Source: Apodospora peruviana (taxonomy: Eukaryota > Ascomycota > Sordariomycetes > Sordariales > Lasiosphaeriaceae). From it: a stretch of DNA of 64,000 nt. The DNA lies in the NCBI GenBank assembly GCA_033439685.1, contig JAUEDM010000001.1:868001-932000 (forward strand), written 5' to 3'. Position numbers and translations under genes: made by a program. This document shows, in pieces, positions 48,616-59,893 of the stretch. The notes under the pieces were generated by a model that saw only the letters and a list, made by a program, of their open reading frames with translations, searched no databases and was not told where the DNA came from. The first letter of the stretch is position 1, and each line of letters starts with the position of its first letter.

Positions 48616-49449
48616 GGGAAGTTAGCTATCTATAGGACTCAAGAGAGCATAATTAGAATCGCAAAGACCTAGACGGGGTAGAGAAAAGACGAACTAAATT
48701 GGACTCAAGGATTGCTGTCCCATAAGAACTTGTTAGCGATTATCTAGGCTGATCATAACCATCTACCAAAGCCATTGCTGTTTCATAGTTAGTAAGTCGA
48801 TATAAAGTCTAGTTATTTCCAGAGGCACCTAATCATTAAGGCAATCGTGAACAACGGAAGGGGCGGTGAGATTTCGTTGAGAATTGGCAGGATTAAGACG
48901 ATCCATTGCCCCCGCGAAAAGGTATGGAAGGAGGCACCGCGATGGTGCCGATTCTGCTCCGCTGTTAGTCAACTTTATTTTTCCCATACTAAATCTCACG
49001 GAGGGACTTCTTTGCTAACAGCCTACATGTTTGAAGCCGTCGGCCATTTGGAAAGAGACTTGGAAAGTTTGCGGACCAATTTAAGAGAAGTTGCAAGCTC
49101 GGATCTCTTGAGAATCCAGATGAGCGAGGTGCGCTTTCTTTCGATTCTTCTACTCGCAACCCACATAATAATACTACAGCTACAATGGATGGATCTGACG
49201 AGAGAATCAAGCTTGCCTTTTCAACTTGAATATTTCCATAATTTATTAACGCAGTTCATCAACTAATATAAAGTACGAATTATCGTGATTGCTACCTAAG
49301 TAAGTACCTTATCAAAGAAGATGTGCAGAATTAAGCCAAAAGTTTGCAGAAATGCCCCAAAACAAAACTAGCGCACCACAGGCACAAAGTCCTGTTCTAA
49401 ACTGCCCAAAAAGCAGTCAAGGCAATGCTGCTCCCATTGTCCCAACACC
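48616..49449. other. Intergenic, no gene seen
   Basis: About 830 bp between the acyltransferase gene and STAND-like copy 2. A GTG-start open stretch at 48847-49266 (139 codons) has no ATG near its start and no known domain. Confidence 0.5.
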
Positions 49450-50257
49450 TTAGAAATCCAGCGGAAGAGGAGATCCGGCCCTCCTAATATGATGGGCCAT
49501 ACTATTATTGACTTCTGGGAACGCTGGGTCACGCTCGTTCTCTGTCAGCCGATACGTCCCGTCAGCAAGCCGTCCGACGGTGCCACCGTGCTCCGAAATT
49601 TCCAAGGTATAATACGTATCTGGCGGCGCGTTCGTCACCAGCATACTGAAAACAACATGGGTCTCGCGTGAAATCATGTACCCCAGATGTTCCAGCACCC
49701 GCTCCCCATTAGTATGGTTGATGGCCGAGAAGTTGTCGAGAACGATGCACACGCGGTCGCCGGCGGGCAGCGCTTTAACCAGCCTGCGAAACAGCTGGAG
49801 ACTGCTGATGCGACCCCATTCGCTGCCGCGATGAAATGGTGAGGGTTCGACTGCATCATCACCGGCTCGAGGTTGACATCGGGTCGGCAGCTGGCTATGA
49901 AGTGCATGAACTGAGCGTTGAGATTCGTGAGCAGGCCGCAGGTGCCTGATTTGCGATGCCGGTGACAAAAGTGCGTCATGCATAACTGCGGACGACGAAC
50001 GCCAGGTTCTCTGTTTAAGCCCTCGGCAAATTGAGCGAGCTTTGCGCTGAAGAACGAGAGCGTTCTTCTGCCTGAGGAATCGGGGGTGTCGGGGATATCA
50101 TTGCTAATGCCAATATGGTGGATACCGTGTCTTCAGTCAAACGGAATAGGCCTATAATGTCTTCATTCTGCAAGATCTGGCCGTTCAGAATGGCATTTTC
50201 GGCCAAGTTGAGAAGCCGGTTCGGCGGCTGCTGGAGGTAGTGTCCGATGTCGTCCAT
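49450..50257 (-). pseudogene. STAND/NACHT-like ATPase fragment, copy 2 (two frameshifts)
   Basis: Starts with ATG at 50257 (MDDIGHYLQQPPNRLL) and can be followed to the stop at 49450 only by changing frame twice, near 50090 and near 49820. Read that way it aligns block by block with copy 1: IIGLFRLTEDTVSTILALAM, RRTLSFFSAKLAQF, LCMTHFCHRHRKSGTCGLL, the Walker-B-like DRVCIVLDNFSAIN and FSMLVTNAPP. An intron could hide the first shift, but no good GT-AG pair was found, and the second falls inside a conserved block. It is best taken as a pseudogene. Confidence 0.6.
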
Positions 50258-50910
50258 CGCACGGATGCCACTCCACGAATACGCGTTGGTTGGCTAGTCG
50301 AAAGGATTCTTGAACTAAGTACGCAATAGTTTATTAGTACAGGTATGGTGTGTGATTTCAGCCAATACACCAGCGTCTTGATTCCTGGTTGAGGTGTATG
50401 GATATTGAGGTGTATGGATACCAAGTTGGCTTGTGAGAGACCTTACCCGGTGGTTGATCCATTGCGGACTTGTTGGATCCAAGTGGAGACTACAATGTCT
50501 AGATGGTAGTACAAGATGAGGTGCGAGTTTGTGCTGTGATGAAGCGAGTTGTAGACTTGCTTCGCGATAGTGCATAATATCGGCGATGAAAATGGTCAGA
50601 GTCTAGTATTATACTGGGCGGATACCGTCGTTTGTCCATGATAGTGTTTGTCACACCGAGCTTTTGTTATTTACTAGTGGCTGTATGTTATGGCGATAAA
50701 TCACGGCTGCCTCTTTTGAGACTCAGTCATTTCTTAAGGTTTAGGATGGAAATCATCCCCTAAGAAGTAGTCATCGATTGTATGTTCTCTGCAGTGGATC
50801 ACAACTACCTTGGAGCTTAGCCATATCCTGGAGCGGCATTCTCCTTCACAACCAGTTTGGTTAGACGGTTCACCTTGAAAATATATTTGTAAATCCAAAC
50901 AGAGAATCGG
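50258..50910. other. Upstream DNA of copy 2, no gene seen
   Basis: Contains about 190 bp (50530-50720) similar to DNA upstream of copy 1. Short ORFs only. Confidence 0.45.
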
Positions 50911-51805
50911 CTACCTCGACAATGTCTCCCCAAGCCCAGCAGCCAAATTATCATCATCCTCAAAGTTCTCCCACCTACTGCTCTCCAACCTAGCTTCCTG
51001 ATCCCGTCGCCGGTTCACAGTCTCCGTAATCCCACCATTATCCCCAGGAACACCGGTGTCCCGCATTGTAATCGACACATCCGCCATCTTCTCCGCAAAT
51101 GAGGCAGCAGGAACCCCGTCCAATAGCGCTTTGATCTTGAGATGCTTATGCACATCAATAGTGCTCGCCAGGAATCTCATTACCGCATTACGCTCTTTCC
51201 TCTCACCGCCCAGCTCGTACAGCCGGTCAATGATAATAATAACCCTTTCCCCGTCCGGCAACAGCTCAACCAGCCTGTCAAACAGATCCATACCCGTCTT
51301 GACATCCATCTCCGACAGGTAGCGCGGCTGATCTCTGTCCAATTCGATTCCGGTCTGGCTTATATCCTCCCAGGCCTCGTCGCTATAAAAATCTCGGCCT
51401 GGCTATCAATGCCCTGATGATATGTAATTCCAAGGCGCTGGCGAGACAAGATTCGAGGTCGATTGCGAGCGGGTCCTCAGCGATGAACTTCATCAGCTGG
51501 ACGATCAAGCTTTTCGTCAAGTCCAAGGGCGTTGTCGTTGTATTTGTATCGTCACCGCTGGTGGCGCTCTTGCAGAAGAAGGCGAGTATAGGAAAGGAAA
51601 GTCTCAGCCAGCGCGGCGGTAGACTTGGGTCGTATGAAGGCAACTGCTCGTAGGTGTCTACGACCCTGACCAGGCATGCGCTGAGCCACGACAGCGTGGT
51701 GGCGCCATCTATTCCCGGTTGCGCTGGGATGAAGCTGAGCAAGAGGACGCTGGACTCGGTCGTGTCGTACCAAAGGCTTCTGAACTTACTCTTGTTCCTC
51801 CTCAT
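50911..51805 (-). pseudogene. STAND/NACHT-like ATPase fragment, copy 3 (one frameshift)
   Basis: The first part runs from ATG at 51805 (MRRNKSKFRSLWYDTTESSV) to about 51400. The second part continues in another frame to 50911. The change falls between IIRALIARP and DFYSDEAWEDISQTG. Blocks match copy 1: FRSLWYDTTESSVLLLSFIP, ILAFFCKSATSGDD, LTKSLIVQLMKFIAED, GMDLFDRLVELLPDGERV and the Walker-B-like IIIIDRLYEL. The second Walker-B acidic residue is replaced (IIDR). The frame is open upstream of the ATG for about 20 codons, so an earlier exon may once have existed. Copy 3 is the most diverged of the three. Confidence 0.55.
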
Positions 51806-52315
51806 GTGTATCGGAATGTGGCGCTGATTGCCGTCGAGGTTTTCATCTGGGTTGGTTATTGAGGTAGTATCTGATGTCTGACTCTATGTTGTGAGCGTAG
51901 CCACTACGCCGGACAAGCGACATAAAGTCTCTAAAGATGATCTGGTTTAAGTATAGGTACAGTATTTGATACCTGGCTTATGGCCAAGACCAGGGCTAGA
52001 TAGCTGCGGCAAGATATTGCTAGATGCAATAGTTCGCAATGGAAGAACCGTAAGGAGCTCTAGGGTAGTAGTCTATAGTGTTAGATTTAGATTTACTACC
52101 AGTTAGTGGTCTTGTTATTAATTGTGGTTGATACAGTGTTTGTTAAGTATGAGTCGCTCTAAGGGTTATTTGTCTGAATGGCAACTGCCATTGGCACATT
52201 CGCTTGACAAACTAACAAAGATACCATGTAGCAGTGCAGCCGCACTTGCTTCCATTCTCATGTTCACTTGCTCCGCTTGCTCGGAGCACTGCACATCTAG
52301 AGAAGAAAAGAAAGA

Positions 52316-52450
52316 GAAAAAAGAAGTGCACCAGATGTGAATCGAACTTACAACACTATCCGTTGGGCTGTCTACCGGGGCAGGGTCCTATCCGGTAGAG
52401 CGTTAATAGGCTCGAGAAGTGAGACGATTAACCGCTGTGCCAAGTTGCCT
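52316..52450 (-). ncRNA. tRNA-like pol III unit (degenerate tRNA or tRNA-derived SINE)
   Basis: On the minus strand TGGCACAGCGG (52442-52432) matches the tRNA A box (TRGCNNAGYGG), and AGTTCGATTC (52348-52339) matches the B box (GGTTCGANTCC). The T-arm context is TGTAA-GTTCGATT-CACA. A run of six T at about 52322-52317 could terminate pol III. The A-B spacing of about 94 nt is long for an intronless tRNA, and the 5' and 3' acceptor strands do not pair, so it is not a functional canonical tRNA. Confidence 0.4.
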
Positions 52451-52736
52451 TGACGTTTTCTGATGAGAAAGGATTAGTGTTGAGGTAGACTATAAACCGC
52501 CTGTCAAGCTGAGAGGGCGGTGATTACAACTGACTTCCGCATGCCTCCTTGAGCAGCCATGCACGCGATCATTCAGGGCGTCAATATAGATACAACCCGC
52601 GCCAAACACACCTGATAAACTTCACTGCTATACCTTCGTTTTTCTAGGACCGGGGCTACGAGGATATCCAGAAGTACGTTCTAGAACAAGTTAAGTAGTA
52701 AAAATAGCTCGGATATCTAGACATACACCATTTTAT

Positions 52737-52940
52737 GGTAAATAGTAGCCATCGGGTACTTTACAAAGGTCCTAGTCGTGACTTTCCAGGGCCCCTGGTA
52801 GCCATTACGGAAAACTCTCGTTCAAACAGTAAATATTCCTTGTAAATACCCTCTCAGGCCCTAGCAGTCGATTATAAGAACATGTCACAGACAAGGAATC
52901 TCATATGGTTTTGTAAGGTACCCGATGGCTACTATTTACC
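52737..52940. mobile_element. 204-bp foldback / MITE-like element
   Basis: The first 31 bp (52737-52767, beginning GGTAAATAGTAGCCATCGGG) and the last 31 bp (52910-52940, ending GATGGCTACTATTTACC) are inverted copies with one mismatch. Weaker symmetry continues outward for about 15 bp. The interior (about 140 bp) has no ORF. Size and structure fit a non-autonomous DNA element; no target-site duplication was identified and the family is unknown. Confidence 0.6.
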
Positions 52941-53849
52941 CATGAATAGTGTACTCGTCGAGGCTAAAATGCCTTCCTTGACGAGTAGCTCTGAACTTGA
53001 TCACAGGTATGTATGTGATCAGCATCCCTTTTACCGACCAGAGGGTTAGGTAGCCAGCCAGTCAGCCAGCCGCCAGGTGACGCCAAAATCAAGGTTATAC
53101 GCCAAGAATACCAAAGGAAATCTCATATATCTTTCCTTTTCTTCTCTCATGTATGATGCATGAGCATGTGCAGGATATATCTTCAAGCAACTACCTTGGC
53201 TAGGTCCGGTTCCCCAGTCCACTCATCCACCCGCCTTTCTCCCTTGTCCCGTCCACCCACCCATCATTCATATTACACAATAGAAAATAAACATCAGAAC
53301 ACACCCATACGACAACAAAGAACTATTCCCACCCACCCGCCTAACCCGCCATCCATAAGGTACCATGACAAACTAAGGGAAGAAAAAAAAAGGAGAGATA
53401 TTCGTTGTTCGTTGCCGAAACAAGAAAGCCAAGTTTTTAATATCTCAATGTCTTCTCCCAAACCACCACCAAAACCAGCCCAAATCTGACCCAAACCCAA
53501 GACAAAAGGGAGAAGAGAAGAAAAACATCATCTGAATCTGAATCTCCCACGTTCCTGTCCCCCTCCATACATCGCTTTTGCAATAAATATCTCTCTAAAC
53601 GCCATGCTTCCTTGTAAAAAGTACTCAGATCAATCAAAAGCAAAATAAAATCATCATCTTTGCTCCGTCTCAATCAGTCAGTTTCTTCCAGTTCTCATCC
53701 ATGTTTCCCCCAAACAGACCAAAAACCCAAAACATCGACGCCGGCAAAAAAGTTTTTGCCTCGAGCAAATAAAAGGCATGCCCTTTTTTCGACCGATGTT
53801 CACCCAGAATACCCAGCAAATCCAAAAGAAACCTCAATAACAAATGACA

Positions 53850-56800
53850 TCAAGCATCCGCCAACTTGGCAAAATGCTTCGACCAGATCCACCCGACGTT
53901 ATTATTCGGATCATCTTGGTTCTTGGCCAGCCACAGCTCGCCCTTTTCGGCAATGACATCAAAGATCTAAAAACAAAACATCTCTTGGTTAGCACAGATA
54001 ACCCCACAAAGACGGACGAGGGTCGGCTCACCTCTCCAGCTTGGTACGTAAGATAGGGATACCCAGCTTCGGACTTTGTAGTCTCGATATTGAACTCAAA
54101 AAGGGACGCAGCGAGCCAAAGCACCTTGTAGCCCGGATTCCGCTCCCGCGAAGACGCCCGCGACGAGATCTGACCGTCCTCGGGCCCGTCCGGCAACGGC
54201 AGCGCCGAATGGAACAAGCCCGACAACCGTCTCACCTCGTGGCCGCCAGGCTGCTGAACCGAGTTGAAGGTCGAGTTGGAATCCCGTCGGGTGCTGTTTC
54301 CATACACGAGCGCGGCAGAATCGGAGCTCTGACGAGGCAGGCTAGCAGACTCGTAGCTGCGGCCCGTGCTGGGACGGCCACCCCCCTGCGACAGACCAAC
54401 AGTCGATCGAGAAGCGGCGGGATCCTGCTGCGTGATGGGCGAATTCGAGCCCCCGCGCGCATGCACATTGATCCCGGAATAATAGTCGCGATAGTAATGC
54501 CCCGGGCTGGGAAGCGTGGCTGTGGGAGAAAGGCTGAATTGGCCACTGTTGCGCTTTACAAAATCCGGAGTGGGCAGACTTGGGATGTGGTCGCTGTTGA
54601 TCGACAGACCCCTGCCACGCGGACTCCGAAGATCGCTCGGTCGGGATCTCGTCTTGGAGACGATGGACGACGCATCGTCGGTGGTCGACTGAGAGGTCCT
54701 GCCCTTGAGCGCCGGATTCAAGATGCCAATAGCCATTGCCCTCTCCTCCTGCAGCATGAATTCCCTCTGGAACGTGGTCACGATTTCGGACAGCTCAGGA
54801 ACGCGAGCCATGTCTTGGAGCGGCCCCTTAATCTTCTCCTTCCAGATGGCGTACCAAGAAGTCTGAATGCTGACAAATTTGCCGAGGCAGATGTTTCCAA
54901 CCTTGGAGGTGAGCTCGGAAAGTTTGGGTAGTTCCTTTTTCAGCGTGTCATTCAAGGCCTCGTACTGTTCAACCAGCTCGCTAAGCTGCTTGTCCACCTT
55001 CTTGTCGTTAGCTTTGAGCTGCAGATACTTGTCATAGTCGAGACGACGTTTTGACCTCTTCTTAATGGCAAGAAGAGGGTTATTGTAGCACTTGATGACT
55101 TGCTCGAATGGTTCAATAACATGCTTCCGAACATCGGAAATCTGGAACACAATCAGTACAACCTTCGAGAACATTTCATCACACAGACTCACATGTCTCT
55201 CCAGGGCAATATTCTTAATATCCCGCATGGACACGTTGAACTGAACCCACTTGCTTTCCAGGTGAGCATACTCCCGGGATGGTTGCAGGCGCATAACAAG
55301 CTCCATCGACGACAGATACTGCAGGAATTCATGCACATAGTTCGTAACGGTTCTGGTGTAAAGCTCCACATCTCGTAGCACGAACTGGAGACGGAGAAAC
55401 TCCTCGTGACAGCCCTTGTGGAGCTTTTGGAACTCATCGTCATCTGCCGTCTTGATGCTGGATGTTTGCAGTTTGTCGACCCGTTTGCCGAACGCACGTG
55501 CGATCCCAGCCCTGACGTCAGACTCCTTGCGCTTCCTGCTGCCGACAATCTGTCCGACAAGCTCATAGTTCTTCTTCGTCTTGTTGATGTCATCGATTGC
55601 ATTGATAACCGTGGTCCTGGCCAAAATGAGCGCTTCTCGGTCTGGGTGGTCGTCCGGCGTGTGCTTCAGTAGGTGGGTAATGATATCCGGATACTTGGTA
55701 ATACGCTGCATCGGCTTGATCAGTAGTGAATCCAGGTTCCAGGCTGATGTTAGTTCCTTCGCGACTTGGTTGCACTCCGCGAGCCAAACCTTGACGGTAG
55801 AATCTTGCTGAATCTGGACAAGCCGTTTGGATGACAGATCGCTAGAGCGCAGATAGACTTCATGCGCCGCTTTGAGCTGCTCGATATTCTTGCAGAACAG
55901 CGGGCCGATGGATGTTTGACGGTCACGTTCGTCGTCTAGCTCGGACTTGTTCAAGGTCCCACCGGAATAGTTCGAGTGCATGGTTGCCGAATCTGAATCT
56001 TTCGACTCTTGTCCAAAAAGCGGTGACCTCCTTCCCTTCGGAGTGTAAACGCTTGATGCACCCTCCTTGAGCTGAGCTAGAAAAGCCGCGTGGAAAGCGA
56101 TGATCTCGTCCGTGTTCCTAAAAACCAGTTTGATCGTCTTGCTGTCGAGCTCTGGGCAGGCTTCTGCGGTGCCCTTGTAGATTTCCTCAACAACGCTCAT
56201 GTCTCTGACGAAAGTATCTTCGGTGTCGATAAGCTCTCGGATGACAAGCTGCCGCTGCCGTAGCCTCTTCTGCTCCTTGTCCAAGGAATCTCGAGCTTCT
56301 GCCGACAGGGGCGTATCCCCGCTTTGAATCTTGGTCACTGGTTCTGACGTTTCGAGAGAGGACTGCCTAAGAGAGTCAGAGGTGGAGGCAGCCAATGTCA
56401 AGTCTTCCTCGTCGCCGTCCTGACTATGCAGATAGCTGCTCGGTCGAGTCACGCCGACGTAGGCGCTGTCGTCTAGGTTGTAGTCATCTCCGGGAATTTG
56501 ACCGTGTTGGCCCAGGTATGGGGTGACATTTATCGGACCTGTAAAGGAAGGAGTTAGAAAGACATTCCCAATGTCAACTTCGGGAGGTCCATGCTTACCA
56601 ATAGGCGATTCTGCCACCATCGAAGGATCCCTGGAAACGGTAACGCCCAACGGCAATAGCTCGGGGCTCCGTCTTATATCTGATAAACTTGGGGCAGGCA
56701 CAGGTGTCGGTTTTTCTTCGCTGTTCTCCAGATCGTGAGAGTGGGTGGTAGAACTCGCCGGGCCTTTCTCGCGTTCGTCGCTGCCGAAAGAAAAGTCGGT

Positions 56801-59800
56801 CCAGGCGGACGTGTGGCTAAGTCGGTTGCCTGGTGAAAGATAGGTGGGTATCGTTAAGCTGTTGGAGGTATCAGGAGTTCTTTGGAATTCCGCCGACGAC
56901 GGCTGCCCATCGTAGGAGATGTCCGGATCTGAGGAGGTAAATGTGGAATCGCGCAAGCTCGCGATGTTGTCGCGCAGTCGCGGACCCACGTAGAAATCCT
57001 CTAGGCGCTCTATGGCTTCAGGATCTTGTTGAGGCTCGTCGAAAAGGATTTCGATGTCTCCCGAAGTTCGCCCATCATGGATGAGATTTTTATGGTTTTC
57101 GGCGACTGGCTCATTGTATGCGCGAGCCGGTTCGTGTACCGGCATGATATGACGAGGCTGGTCCTTGTACGACGGCTTAAAATCAATCTCGGGGCCTAAG
57201 ATTGTCACCGTTGTTTGGTAGTCAGGAGATGAGTAAGTGTACGGCTGCGGCTCGTACTCATCCTGAGTGGGTGGGGCCAAAGTCTGCTCAAATCCGTGCT
57301 GAAACTCACTCCGTGTTGGTGTTAGTTGAGGTGAATGTTGAGCGGAGTCGTCAAGCGACATTTTGACCGAGATATCCTCATCATCCAGTTCATCTTCGTC
57401 AAACGGAGAGTGGTACGACGCCTTCTTGTGCAGGGTGGGAGATGGCGTGCGGCCGGCAGGTCTACTACCATTTAAGTTCTGGTGTTCGTCAAGTCCCATG
57501 ATGCCCAGATCATGGTCAATTGCCGCCATGCTCTCGGTCACGCTTTCTTTCCTCGCTGGTGGTTCGGTCTGCTCATCCGGATCAAACTCGGTGATAAAGG
57601 TGTTGGTAGATACGGCTGACATCGGTTCCTCTTCCTGGGTGAGCGGTGGAGATGCAACGTCAGGGAAGCTCCCGGGAATCCCCAGAGTCGGCGAATCTAG
57701 GTGGGTATCCGGGTCTTTGATCTGTGGGCTGAGTAGGGAGAGGTTTGTCGTGATCTTCAGCGGCTCTTCCGGTACCGGGGTTTCTCTCGGTTTCGGGGGT
57801 GCCATGGTTTCCAACGGTGACGCATGTTCGCCTGCTTGAGAATTCGTGGGATATGCTTTCGGATGGAAACTGGCTGGGCTTTCACTTATTGGAGAACCTT
57901 CGGCATGGGCGGCCATATTCACTGCAGTCGCTTGCTCGGCTAGTTGCTTCCTTCGCGCCACAGCTTCCATCTCCCTTCGCCTTTTCGCTGCAGCCGCCTC
58001 TCTGGCTTCCCTTGCCTTATTTTCTTTGATCGACTTGGTGTAAGCGAGCTTGATGGTTTCTCGCCTCTGCGCAAAGTCGATAGGGCCGACCGAGATCTTG
58101 CGCGGCCTCGAACTAGACGACGTCGTTGAGTCGTCCATTCTGGAAGGTGCTCGCTGAGTCGACTTTTGCGATTGCGCGTTGCCATTCCCAGCTCTCATTC
58201 TCGAGGCTGTAGTGGTTGCTGTCGCGACAGATTGTCGTGGACGGGAGCTGCGAAGGGAGGGAGAAAGTTTTGGAGGAGGGACGGCAGACACGTATGCATT
58301 GAGCCTGCCACTGCTGCCACTGCTGGGAGTGGCAATATTTGATGGCGGCGGTTTCCGACTCGATCCAGCCGTATTATGGCTCTGAGTCTTTGATAGTGTA
58401 TTCGGGGTGTTTGACCGGGCAGTGGGCGTCTTTGACCGTGTCGCCGGCGCGCCGTGTTGCCTGGACGTCCGGCCACTGGCGGGTGCATATTTGGCGGCAG
58501 CTGGAGAGTTGGAGCGCGAGGAAACGGCACTACTGCGACCAGAGGTGTTGCTCATCCTCTTCATCATTATCGGTAGGCGCGACGTGGGTGATGTTGGCGA
58601 TGTAGGAGATGTCGGGTTAAGACCGCCTGGTTGCCTCCCTGTCCCACGTTCGGGGTGGTTCTTGTTTTGCTTCGACCCCACGACATCGCTCAGAGCTCGA
58701 GAATGACCGTTCACACTCCTCGAGGTATTGGGACCTGCATCCTGCCTACTAGAACTCGCCGCGCGATACCAGTCGGTCGGCGACGAAGGCTCTGCCTCGA
58801 CCTCCGGGTCTGAAAAGCTTCTAAGGCGGGCTCTGTCGAGATTGTGCGCACTAGACTCTGATGTCCTCCTCGGTCGCGGTGGCTCAATCCCGAATCCAGC
58901 TGTGGCCAGGTCATTGTCCTCCGGTAGGATCTCGCCAAAGAGGAGGCCATTTGTGCGCGGTGCCGCGGGCGGGGAGGTCGCTAGCTGGGGAGAAGGGCTT
59001 TGCGGGAGGCGGTTCATGGATTTGGATGTTTGTAGATTGGGGGATACTGCGTTTCGAGGCCTGCTAATCCTACTCGCAAAGGACTGTGAATTGCTGGAGA
59101 GCTGGTCTTCGGCGACGAACTTGGATCGCTCTGTTCCTCGGGCCGCGGAGGCTTTCCCCGTGTCTCGTGTCGCCGATGCTCTCAGGGCGGAATATGACGT
59201 GGCACCTCCGCTAGAAGCCTGTTGTCTTCCATTTATAGTGCTGCTGGAGAAAGTGTCTCGGGCTGGCCTTGAAGTGCCGGTGCTCGTCTTGCGTGCCGTC
59301 GAGGCTGATTGTGACCCCGACTGGTCAAACTTCTTTGTGAGATTCTTCACATTCGGGGCGGCATAGCCAGCTGCGGGCTGTGGTTTGCCCACAGGACTTT
59401 CAACACGGTCATCGACGGGGTTCAACGCGGAGCGGTAGCTGGGTCGGAGAGCATTGCGGTGAGCGGGGATAGCAGAGTTCTTCGGGAGGGTGCCGGTGGC
59501 GGTGCCGTTCGGCCGCGACGACTGCGGCGGTTGGCGATTGCTCGGGATCGCTGAAGCCATCGAGTTGTTGGTTGACGAGGGCGAGAGGGCGGCATTCCCG
59601 GCGGTTTGCACGCCTCGGTAGCTACGATAAAAGTCGTCGGGATCTACAGGGCTGGGCGGGACATTGGCAGCAGAAGGGGAGGAGGGACCGGGGCGACCAT
59701 ATGCGGCGTCGAGAGTCTGGAGGATGGGTATCTGGCTCGGTCGGGCATCGAAGGGCGGCGCGGGAGGGTAGTCTGAGGATTCGTCGGGGTAGATGTGGCG

Positions 59801-59893
59801 GTGGTGGTGATGGTGGTGGTGGTGGTGGTCTGAGAATGGGCCGCCAGCTACTTCGCGGGTGCTGCTTTGATTGATGCCTTCGTCCATGTCCAT
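53850..59893 (-). CDS. DH-BAR-SH3 Rho guanine nucleotide exchange factor
   Basis: Exons are 59893-56599, 56538-55193, 55141-54032 and 53966-53850, giving 1955 aa. Introns are 60, 51 and 65 nt. The first two are multiples of three without stops and were recognised by GTAAGC...CTAACTCC...TTTACAG and GTGAGT...TACTGATTG...TTCCAG. The first ~1150 residues are disordered, with a His9 run near the start, many Ser/Pro/Arg stretches and a short Lys/Arg/Ala helix (AREAREAAAAKRRREME). The DH (RhoGEF) domain follows at about 1190-1400 (VIRELIDTEDTFVRDM, LLIKPMQRITKYPDIITHLL), then a BAR domain at about 1430-1680, then a C-terminal SH3 completed by the last exon (GELWLAKNQDD, NVGWIWSKHFAKL). DH-BAR GEFs of this kind (animal Tuba, fission yeast Gef1) activate Cdc42 at curved membranes in polarity. 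The exact GTPase here is inferred. Confidence 0.9.

Larger units (their letters stand above)
51806..53849. other. 2-kb accessory stretch with pol III-like and foldback elements
   Basis: No protein gene was seen. It holds a tRNA-like unit (about 52316-52450) and a foldback element (52737-52940), annotated separately. The right part (53100-53849) is AC-rich and lies just 3' of the Rho GEF gene. Confidence 0.5.

Noticed and set aside
48847..49266. 139-codon ORF on the plus strand between the acyltransferase and STAND copy 2
   Set aside because: GTG start, no domain, no signal peptide, and a possible intron inside it could not be confirmed.
54041..54931. 296-codon ORF on the plus strand
   Set aside because: Antisense to the C-terminal part of the Rho GEF; no ATG-supported domain.
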